In this document: positions 56,291-64,000 of the stretch, one piece after another | Layout: every line of letters starts with the position of its first letter | Position numbering within the stretch: position 1 is the first letter of the stretch | Source: Pomphorhynchus laevis | Lineage: Eukaryota; Acanthocephala; Palaeacanthocephala; Echinorhynchida; Pomphorhynchidae | DNA: 64,000 bases | Direction: 5' to 3' | Assembly: GCA_012934845.2 (NCBI GenBank) | Contig: WNNJ02003588.1 | Span: 60,119-124,118, forward strand | Notes under the pieces: model-generated | What the model saw: the letters and a program-made list of their open reading frames with translations, nothing else | Databases searched by the model: none | Told to the model about the DNA's origin: nothing | Position numbers and translations under genes: made by a program

Positions 56291-56428
56291 CCATAGAGAA
56301 ATCACAAACTAAAATTTAAAACTTATTATGGTTTCGTGAATTGCAGGCCCATTTGCGGGAACCTTTTATTGTAAAAAAATTATTAAAAAAATTATTATTA
56401 ATACAGGTCATAGCCTGAAATTTGCTGG

Positions 56429-56530
56429 ATTGATCTAGAACTGAATTGATCTGGAACTTGATTGATCTGGAACTAGATTGATCTGGAACTGGATTGATCT
56501 GGAACTGGATTGATCTTGAACTTGATTGAT
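56429..56530. repeat. 16-bp tandem repeat, six copies
   Basis: Unit ATTGATCTGGAACTGG with a few substitutions. It follows a 30-bp LINE-A-type tail (minus strand) at about 56391-56420. Confidence 0.9.
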
Positions 56531-56679
56531 TGTATGTTATTTATTGTAAGTATAATTATTAAGAAAGTTTAAACTAGTGAATTCATAAAATAAGAAACCT
56601 CGCGGAAAATAACAAAACATTTCGCGAAAAAGGCTCTTTCCCTCGCTGAAATGATATAAATTAGTGTCTCGATAGTTAT

Positions 56680-56960
56680 TATTATTATTAATACAGGTCA
56701 TAGCCATAAGGCTGTTTTGACCGCTCACATAAAAAACAAATAAATACAAGAAAAAAATCAAAAAACATCATTCAGTATATATATCAGAACCATGGGTACT
56801 GCAGCAACCACCATTCGTTCTCATTTCGAATCCAGTTCTTTATATTGGATTTAAATTCATTGATTGTATGCACCGCAACGACATCAACTGGAAGACGATT
56901 CCAAATATTCACCGCTCGATGAGACAGTCGGAAATGACGAGGGTATTTTCCGTGATCATG
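56680..56960 (-). mobile_element. LINE-A-like 3' end fragment
   Basis: On the minus strand the ORF2 end reads RHFRLSHRAVNIWNRLPVDV, then VHTINEFKSNI, followed by the 3' UTR with AGCCTTATGGCT and an AAT-repeat tail near 56680. It is heavily 5' truncated but clean. Confidence 0.82.
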
Positions 56961-57640
56961 TACGGAAAATATTTATTTTATTTTTTATATATATTTTTTA
57001 ATTTTATAATTATATTAAATGCGTATACTCAGTTAGCTGATTTGATTTGCATGACTACATGCAATGAATGACTTTTAAACATTTTGCTTATTATTTTAAT
57101 GTCTAATGACGCAACTTTGAGCTGTAAGGGATATAATTTTGACTAATGCTGTTGTCAAAACAATAGTAATAAAATATTCAGTAAATTTAATTTTATCGTT
57201 ATTTTTTAATTGATGGATTCATCGACTTATTTAATTTATACCAAAAATAACATTTCAATTACTTCGAAACTTAATTGTAAGCAATAGCCGGAATTTGGTC
57301 TAGGAGTTTTTCTGTAAGATATGCTGTATTATTGGCTATCTATTATTTTAATATAGTTTACTTTGAACGAATTGCTTTAGGCTTGTTTTATGTAGCATCC
57401 GCGTTTCTATCCTCTATCATCTCGTGGTTGTTGCTATTATCTTATTTGATCATCTGTACACTGATAATTTACCGTAATGGAAAGATTAGTCGCGAATATT
57501 TTCTTTCTTGCAAGTGTTTCTTTCGAATTGTCGAGTTCGAATGTAAAATCTGACTTTCAGTCGCACTATGAATGGCATCATCCTATGACAGTATTCATCT
57601 CTACACATGGATGTCCTAATATAAATGTATTCTGTTCCCT
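56961..57640. other. No gene recognised; short ORFs only
   Basis: AT-rich DNA. Two overlapping plus-strand ORFs (57332-57553, hydrophobic; and 57477 onward, MERLVANIFFLASVSFELSS with a signal-peptide-like start) run towards the LINE-B1 boundary at about 57640. They could be part of a disrupted host exon, but nothing identifies them. Confidence 0.35.
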
Positions 57641-58145
57641 AAAATCGATTACTGCCTCAGCCTTTTCGCCAATAATCCACAATCTATCATCCTACCCCTA
57701 CAACGCATAATCAACTCCGCCGTTTGAGTGCTCTTTCGTCTCCGTCGATTTGACCACACATCCACATATTTTGCCCAACTCTCCTGGCCCACCATCCACA
57801 TCCGCATCAAACTCCGCCTTCTCGTAACTTTTCGTCTCATCGCGGTCGGCTCCCCATTGTTCATCAAGCTTCCTTTCTTAGACGACACTCACCCCACCTT
57901 GCTATCGATGCGTTCCCGTCATACCCTCTTACCCCACGTTCTTTCCCAATTACTCTAACAACCACGGTCTCCGATCCTTCCTTGTCGCCGCCCACTCGCC
58001 TTGAATCAACTCCCTCTCGACGTCCGCCGCGCTTCCTCCTTTATCACATTCAAACACCTCCGTTCACACCTCGACACATTATTTACATTTTTGTTTTGTT
58101 GTGGTCATGTAAGCGTGCGCTGGCACGCATTTTTTATGCATATAT
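57640..58145 (+). mobile_element. LINE-B1 3' fragment
   Basis: The C-terminal RT region (LRRFDHTSTYFAQLSWPTIH, FRLIAVGSPLFIKLPFLDD) and the 3' hairpin GCGTGC/GCACGC (58113-58128) are present. Strongly 5' truncated at about 57640. Confidence 0.87.
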
Positions 58146-58569
58146 AATCGACATTTGATGAACCGTCAATTAAAGAAAAGTATTGTAACATTTTATTTTT
58201 GATCTTAGTGATGCAATTATGAGGAACATCAACAGATTGCAATAATTGTGCAATAATTTTGTAGTCTTAATAATAGATATATTTATTACAGGCTCGCCGT
58301 CTATAGTTGTCTCACAAAAAGAAAAATAACAATAGGCGGTTTGTTCAATTATTAATGAGTGCTAATGTTCAATTATCAATGATTGTTTATTTATAGTGGT
58401 TTGCGTGGACAATTGTGTAAAACGAAGACGATTAAATTCGCAAATTTATGGTTTAGCTGAAAGATTTCCTGACCGCTTTAATTTAACTGTATTCAGACCC
58501 ATATGGTATTTTAACACTAGTAGTGAGATAGTTCTAATTGCTTTATCAACACTGGGGTCACATGTTATG
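58146..58569. other. No gene; possible LINE tail
   Basis: AT-rich. The stretch 58270-58330 resembles the minus-strand tail at 58574-58660 (TTTATTACAGGCT words), so it may be a separate LINE 3' end. Confidence 0.4.
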
Positions 58570-59000
58570 AAATGTCTATATTTAATAATAATTGATGCCT
58601 TTATTACAGGCTTGCCATCCATATTAGACTCACCGAAAAAATGAAAAATAAAGCAATAATGTGGTAGAAATTATATGCATTTAGGAATCGCACCGTTGCG
58701 GAAAGTAGGAGTTGTATTATTACAAGTAAGCATTGACTATAAAGCCGTTTCGCTCGATCACAAGAAAACATCATTACATACACCAAAATCAACATAAAAA
58801 TATCAATAAAAGGGGTAATCTTCATTATTCCCGCCGTTAATCGTCCAATTTATGAGAGCAGTCTTGAATGTCTTAACGTCTGTGGCTATCACGATTTCCG
58901 AGTCGATTCCAAGCATTTGCACGACGATGAGACAACCGATCCAACCGTGAACTGCGACCATGGGACGATATCCTCAACAACAGGGATTTTAGATTATTAA
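58570..59000 (-). mobile_element. LINE-A-like 3' fragment
   Basis: The minus-strand reading SHGRSSRLDRLSHRRANAWN, continuing in another frame with DVKTFKTALINWTING, is the ORF2 C-terminus. A 3' UTR runs to an ATT-rich tail near 58574. Confidence 0.7.
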
Positions 59001-59039
59001 GTGTATATGGTGACAAGATCAGTGAAAGGACATAAGCAA

Positions 59040-59420
59040 TGACGGGGTAGTCTGTGTGGACGTGTTGGTGGTTGATATGTGCTGAGTGGTATGTTTGCGG
59101 ATTAGCGAGTGTGCGCAACATTCACAGCGGAATACTTCTTCAGACTTACTGTTGCCGCTGGCGAATGTGGTTCAGACGTTGCAGTCTTGTGTCGAGCACT
59201 GTACTTGTAGTTGAGCCCAGTTTGTGTCGGTCGTAGCTGTCTTCGTAGCTGTCCTTTTATATGTATCTGTCTTCGTAGCTGTCTCCATGGCTGCCCTTGT
59301 TGTTTTGCGTCTTGTCAGTATAATCTGAAAAGTGTGTAATATTCTTCTGTCCACTAGCGAATCGAGCGGAAAATTGTATATTTTATCTCTCAAAACTTTA
59401 TTGATACTTCGATTAACCAT
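59040..59420 (-). pseudogene. LINE-B1-type ORF1 N-terminus
   Basis: The frame from 59420 starts MVNRSINKVLRDKIYNF, passes through a Thr/Lys repeat (ETATKTDTYKRTATKTAT) and reaches the Cys cluster CSTQDCNV. The cluster continues as CECCAHSLIRK in the next frame. A Thr-rich linker follows, and LINE-A sequence begins near 59000. Behind the 5' end (59410-59490) lie about three copies of a TTTTTACTCTTAACTT-like unit. Confidence 0.7.
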
Positions 59421-59619
59421 TTTTTATTCTTAACTTTTTGATCATTTTTCAATCTTAACTTTTGTTATCATTTTTTACTCTTAACTTCTGTAAAATGTCT
59501 CTTTATCGTTGGTACGTGCCCTTTTACTGTCGTGATCTTTGAGTTTATCTTTAATTGCTAGATACTTGTACTTTTCGAAATACAAATTTTAGACATTGTC
59601 ATCAACAATAATGACTGTC

Positions 59620-60360
59620 TGAGATGAAAGTTGAAAACAAAGTTGAACACCGATGTTGAACATCCTTGAAAACAAAGTTGAACACCGACTTCTTTCTAGG
59701 TAAAGCTACTAGGGCGTTATATTGTTTTAAAAATGCATTCCTCAGGTTAAGCTGTTATATGTTCAAGAGGTTATTCATCTCCATCGTCAGGCCACACTTG
59801 GAGTACTGCATTCAGGCTTGTTTCCCTGTCACTAAGCAAGAACTATTAGACCTGGAGTCTATTCTTAGGCGCGGATCGAGGCTCTGTATTGGCTTAAGTG
59901 GTATTGACTATTATGTAGTCTAAGTCGTATTGGGATGTTGTCGGTACGTGAGAGGTTCATATCCTTGGAAATGCTATGTCTATGGCATATGTCGAATGAT
60001 GTGGTCGGTTATCCCACCGATGTAATCAATAGGCGGGTAGATCAGTTGCGGGGACATAGCAGAGTCTTGTATAAATTTAGATTTGGCAGATTACCAAAAG
60101 TGTATAGACTCTCAAGGAGAGGAATTAACATGTGGAATTCGTTGCCTGAGGAAGTCGTTGCAGCCCCCTGTTTGAGAACGTTTAAATCACGATGCTACAA
60201 ATGGATACATGAACAATGCCGCCATTCAACACTACCACTGGAATACCCTAATTAGCTACGTTGACTGACCATTTGCTTTTTTTATTTTTTTATTTGGACT
60301 CTGCCTGAATAGCCTTTTGGCTTTGGTATGTATTGGAGTAATAAAAATAATAATAAAGTT
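59620..60360 (+). pseudogene. LINE-A-like ORF2 C-terminus and 3' end
   Basis: Frame 59666-59923 reads KATRALYCFKNAFLRLSC, VRPHLEYCIQACF and LESILRRGSRLC. Frame 59935-60255 reads LSVRERFISLEMLCLWHMSN and RLSRRGINMWNSLPEEVV. The 3' UTR has AGCCTTTTGGCT (60311-60322) and an AAT tail to 60357. One frame change separates the parts. Confidence 0.82.
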
Positions 60361-60949
60361 AAATCCCTAAAGTATCGTTATAGCATCGATACAGTTGATT
60401 ATTTTATCATTGATTTTCAAATATATGAACTTTTAAATTAAGGTCTTTTGGGACTGTTTTTACAGTCTAAAAATACTGATGTATTAACAATTTTATTTAA
60501 ATAGACACTCAAAACTGTCAATTGCTCGACATTTTATTTATTAATCTATATTTGATGTAATTCTAATTTAGCTTTCCCTATTTTACTTTATTGCTTCAAA
60601 TAAAGTAATATGGTGGACGGTGAAGTGTTACAAAAATTTATGTAAATAGTGGCCCCTTAATTATAAAATCGAATATTAATCAATAAAAAATACAAATCAA
60701 AAGTATTAAATGAAAACGCTTGCTACTTTATAAACAGGATTTTTTAATTTTTTCAATTATTTCAAGAACTTAATGCTTATTATTTCAAGAACTTAATGTC
60801 TGCTTTGATTTGTGAAAGGATTTTAATGGACTTTATTATCTTTTTGAATAAATGTTGTTGTGATTTGTGTTAATTTACACGCACCAAGAATAAAAGCACG
60901 ATTTTTTTTTGATTTAATATATTGACTACCGATTGAAGCCATCTTTAGG
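60361..60949. other. No gene recognised
   Basis: AT-rich, no motif. It may include 3' sequence of the Penelope-like remnant that follows. Confidence 0.45.
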
Positions 60950-61500
60950 AAAGTTTTTAATCTAAAAGTGAAATAAACTGATAAATTAATTTAATGTAAA
61001 GTTATAGATTGCAAATGGAATTAAATGGCTTACTGATCAGGTTTTTAATTGTAGAGTTTCAAACTTGCTTATTTCATTATATTTGATGTTTATTTAAGGG
61101 CGGAAAAGTTTTATAAGAAGTGCTTTAGCCAATTTTAAGTTTGTGATTCCATTGCATTTATAAATAATTTTAAAGTCGCATTGGGTATTTTGTATTTTAT
61201 CTTCGTCATTCTCCTATTTTAAGTGTTTGTGTATATCACTTGATTTGTATTTAGGCTGTTTGACACGATCAATTAAGTTACACGTTGTGTATCCTATGTG
61301 ATAGGCATTACGTCCATCTTTATTACAACGGAATTAATACATAACTTTGTGTGTTTCTTCTGCTTGAGTCTTTTATCTTAATGGGAAGAAGGGACCCAGA
61401 TTGTGCTGTCAAAAATATCCTTGGATATTGATGTGTCTGTTCGGTTCCTTACATTTCACATGTTTTGATACTTGGTTTTTAAGTATTTTAACATCATCAT
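60950..61500 (-). pseudogene. Decayed Penelope-like GIY-YIG remnant
   Basis: On the minus strand, 61257-61325 reads CNKDGRNAYHIGYTTCNLID followed by RVKQ, with the second GIY-YIG tyrosine motif changed to YHIG and the catalytic Arg in place. Upstream sequence (KILKNQVSKHVKC) and stops are in the same region. It is a different and older family than the copy at 48345. Confidence 0.5.
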
Positions 61501-61531
61501 TGAAGTTGGCAGGAGAGTCACAATTATTAGT

Positions 61532-61601
61532 GGCTTCACCAGATGGTGAAGCCATTGATCAATATAGCCATTGATATTTGGACAATTCTTTACCAGAATT
61601 G
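61532..61601. repeat. Two perfect hairpins
   Basis: GGCTTCACC/GGTGAAGCC (61532-61553, loop 4) and CAATTCT/AGAATTG (61583-61601, loop 5). Confidence 0.85.
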
Positions 61602-61654
61602 ACCATATACTTTGTATTATAATAAGATACTATATAATCAAATTTAATCAGAAG

Positions 61655-61760
61655 AAATACATTATTAGCATGTATTTGGCCCCGCTGCTATGTTTGGTAG
61701 AGGAATTAGGGGCCGAAACCTGATAGCATAGCAGTTCCTCTTGATTAACTCAAATCCTTA
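61655..61760. repeat. Dispersed repeat, copy 1
   Basis: It shares ATTAGC...TATTTGG.CCCGCTGCTATG with 62450-62545, in the same orientation. The family is unknown; it could be part of the Penelope-like element next to it. Confidence 0.65.
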
Positions 61761-62439
61761 TTCTGATACAACGATTTTATTTTTTTTATTTTAACTTGAT
61801 TTAAATTATAGAAAATCTAAAAACAATTATTAATTTTATTATTTAATTATTAAAATTTGATTTTGCATTATTATGTTTTGTTTAGTTTATAATTATATTA
61901 AATACGTAGACTCAGTTAGCTGATTTGAATTATTAATGCTGATCTGATTTGATTTTTTAGATTAATTTAGATTAATTTTAATTAATTAATTAAATAAGTT
62001 GTTTTTAGCTGATAAACTTTTAAAGCGACAGAAAGTTGATTTTTTATATTCATATTGTTTTAGATAAGTTGTGAAAAGTGAATAAAAATATTTACAAATA
62101 TTCCCGGTAAACAATGTCTGCCCTATTCCAAGATTAGTAAGTTTATTTTTTGCTGTTTTATTAAAATAAAACTATTAACAGTTGAGCAAGTTTTTAATGC
62201 CTTAGATAGGCTATTTCGGACTTTAATTAAATAATTTATATTTCAATAAAAATGATTAATAATTGAAATATAATAATTATATTTTTAATTAATAATTAAA
62301 AAATAGTAATTAAAATATTATTAATATTTCAATTAAGTTAGTAATTTCTACGATGTTCATTATAAATATATATATTAATATATATAATATATATTAATAT
62401 ATATTATAATTATAAATTGTATAAATTCTTACATAATTA
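61761..62439. other. No gene recognised
   Basis: Extremely AT-rich with short AT palindromes near 62360-62410. Nothing coding. Confidence 0.6.
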
Positions 62440-62545
62440 TTTAAAAAAGGAAGGAAAACGTCATTAGCCTTTATTTGGTCCCGCTGCTATGGTGGATCGA
62501 GGAATAAGTTACATTGCAATTCATCATGATGACATCTAATCTTTA
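62440..62545. repeat. Dispersed repeat, copy 2
   Basis: Partner of 61655-61760, diverged by roughly a quarter over the core. Confidence 0.65.
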
Positions 62546-62799
62546 TTCGAATACATCGTATATTGTTTACTAGAATTTATTTAAAGTTCAATTTTAAATA
62601 CTAACTTGGTATAAATATAAATTGTATAAAATATTATATAATTATTTATTAATTCTATATTATTTATTAGTAAGAATATTTTATAACGTTAAAATTTCCT
62701 CTCATATCACTCATAACAAGACAATACTCTATCCACTCGGCCCTCTTACTTATCCAATTTTTGTCGGATACTTTCATTTGAAAAATTGATTTTTATTTT

Positions 62800-63240
62800 A
62801 AAGATCAAGATGCTAGGCTGGACGTGCAATGCCGTGGATTGTTTGAAAGCAGGACGGAGCGGTCCATGTTGGACTTTTGCTCATTTAATCATCTAACCTC
62901 GTCAAATGATTCCAACAACACCACCCCTTTCCAATATCACGAGAGACGAAAGCGGGCCAAATACGAGGAGAGTGTGTGACGGTGTGAAAGAGCATCATTC
63001 ATACCTTTTGTCACCGGAGGAAACGGCGCTATTGGACGGTGGCGGAATTGACGATCAAAAGAATTGCGTCTCTAAGTGCGGGCAAAGGATTACACACTTA
63101 TAAGAAAATTGATCTGATAAGAAAATTGAGTTCCAAAATAAGCATCGTATGACCAAGTATGCATCAATGTGCATCCGGGCTGCACGATCAACGAGGGAAC
63201 ATCCTACTAGCTGGTACTCGACAAACGGCGTACACCGGGT
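62800..63240 (+). pseudogene. Divergent LINE-E endonuclease fragment
   Basis: The frame from 62809 reads DQDARLDVQCRGLFESRTER, SMLDFCSFNHL, FQYHERRKRAKYEESV, which aligns with the LINE-E nuclease at 55910-56090 (DRDARADIACNG, SFMDICCFNT, KYHENRKNAKYAER). The end MTKYASMCIRAARSTR near 63150 fits the C-terminus in another frame. The region is GC-richer than its surroundings. The RT is absent, and stops and frame changes are present. Confidence 0.72.
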
Positions 63241-63731
63241 TTAATTAATTGAAACTTATCACAGTCAAATTTTTGGTGATATTTTCTATTTTTCTTTTGC
63301 TGTAAATAAAATGCTCTCTTATTAAAAAATATTGTTGATATTTTTTTATAATTTTTTTAATCGTTTTCTAAAGATAAGGATTATTAAAGATTAAGGATTA
63401 ATAAAATTAAGGATTATTACAATTAATTAATAATTTCAGTTTTCTTTTTAGAAGTAAGTGAAACAATCCCAACTTTTAAATAATAATTGCTAAATTTAAT
63501 TAAATGAAAAAGAGCAACTCTACAAATGTAAGAAAAACTTACAATTTGCAATTTAACAGTTTTACCGTCGATATTGATTGTACGAATTTTCTAAATTACA
63601 AGCATGCCAATTTGCAAAATAAAAGCAATGGACTTACAAAGTCAACACCAATGGTGCTTATAAAAGACTCTGTGTACGTATCATCCTAAAAAAGGATTGT
63701 ATTAAATCAACATTTCAAATGTGTTTCTTAC
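63241..63731. other. Probable intron of the Rab gene
   Basis: This AT-rich stretch follows the donor site of the minus-strand Rab exon. A plus-strand ORF at 63504-63689 has no motif and looks like chance. Confidence 0.5.
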
Positions 63732-63804
63732 TGAAAATCTCAATAGCAGGCATGATTTACCAACTCCAGAATCTCCAATCATTAGCAGTTTAAACAGATA
63801 GTCG
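63732..63804 (-). CDS. Rab GTPase exon (Rab1/Rab8-like), nucleotide-binding P-loop
   Basis: On the minus strand this 73-bp exon reads [20 protein letters not shown] followed by LRFS. It holds the G1 P-loop GDSGVGKS that binds GTP phosphate. The exon starts after an acceptor (TTTTTTTCACTTAAATCTAG) and its first base completes a split codon, probably Tyr as in YDYLFKLL. It ends at a donor [28 protein letters not shown] fits Rab1 and the Rab8/Sec4 group; Ser after RF leans towards the latter but does not decide. Rab1/8 proteins steer ER-Golgi or exocytic vesicles. The next exon must lie to the left and I could not find it; only LINE debris is visible there. Confidence 0.82.
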
Positions 63805-64000
63805 CTAGATTTAAGTGAAAAAAAGCACGATTTGTAAAAATCGCAATCACAATGTAAAATCCATAAAATAATTATATTTCATTCCTAATTTTTAAAGTGC
63901 ATTTACGATATTATAATATTAAAAATGTTAATGCGTAATAAAATTATAATTATAAAATTTTTAACGATATTAATTATTTAAATATATATATTTATAATGT

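Larger units (their letters stand above)
53423..56395 (+). mobile_element. LINE-E, RT plus restriction-like endonuclease, nearly intact
   Basis: One long protein is encoded: an N-terminal Cys cluster, an RT in the middle and a C-terminal CCHC/restriction-like endonuclease. This one-ORF layout is that of early-branching non-LTR elements such as the R2/CRE/NeSL groups; I cannot assign the clade. The visible lesions are one nonsense codon at 54467-54469 and a frame break between 55546 and about 55640. The element is followed by short AAT-rich sequence near 56390. Confidence 0.85.

Noticed and set aside
63504-63689. Plus-strand 61-codon ORF next to the Rab exon
   Set aside because: It has no motif, lies in the presumed intron and has ordinary intronic composition.

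Overview
The window is nuclear DNA of an invertebrate animal. It is AT-rich, uses the standard code, has spliceosomal introns, and carries two recognisable host genes: a TOM20-like mitochondrial import receptor (19857-20390, +) and one exon of a Rab GTPase (63732-63804, -). The species cannot be fixed from the sequence; a nematode or another small-genome invertebrate would fit. Nearly everything else is mobile DNA, mostly non-LTR retrotransposons (LINEs) nested in one another. I found no rRNA, tRNA or CRISPR locus.

For convenience I name the families here. LINE-A is CR1/Jockey-like: ORF1 with a CxxC finger, ORF2 with APE endonuclease and RT, and AAT-rich tails. LINE-B has GC-richer B1, AT-richer B2 and a divergent B3; its RT carries YADD and its 3' UTR ends in a small hairpin followed by TTTGCCAC. 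LINE-C has a three-knuckle gag-like ORF1 plus APE-RT. LINE-E has an N-terminal Cys cluster, RT and a C-terminal restriction-like endonuclease. There are also Penelope-like (GIY-YIG) fragments, one compact Ty3/gypsy LTR element and a fossil of a totivirus-like dsRNA virus.

Layout: 1-4203 is a nearly intact LINE-A. 4207-12440 is a second LINE-A split by a young LTR element (4395-8333, identical 98-bp LTRs, 5-bp target duplication) and by an internally deleted LINE-B1. 13405-19395 holds LINE-B2 then LINE-C, followed by the TOM20 gene. 20590-34600 is a patchwork of LINE-A, B and E pieces with many duplications and palindromes. 36351-44400 contains a minisatellite, LINE-B1 and the virus fossil (RdRp and coat-protein parts, the coat part present twice, both fused to LINE-B1 at the same junction). 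45243-52790 holds a long LINE-B1, a Penelope GIY-YIG gene, a LINE-B2 whose RT frame is open throughout, and a LINE-B3. 53423-56395 is a nearly intact LINE-E. 56400-63240 is a graveyard of LINE-A, B, E and Penelope pieces, and the Rab exon closes the window.

The most interesting signals are: an apparent self-priming site in the compact LTR element; recurrent short perfect palindromes at rearrangement and LINE-truncation junctions; LINE-B 3' hairpins with compensatory changes; a shared breakpoint hotspot in LINE-B ORF2 that was also the LINE-virus junction; and minisatellites lying just upstream of several LINE 5' ends.
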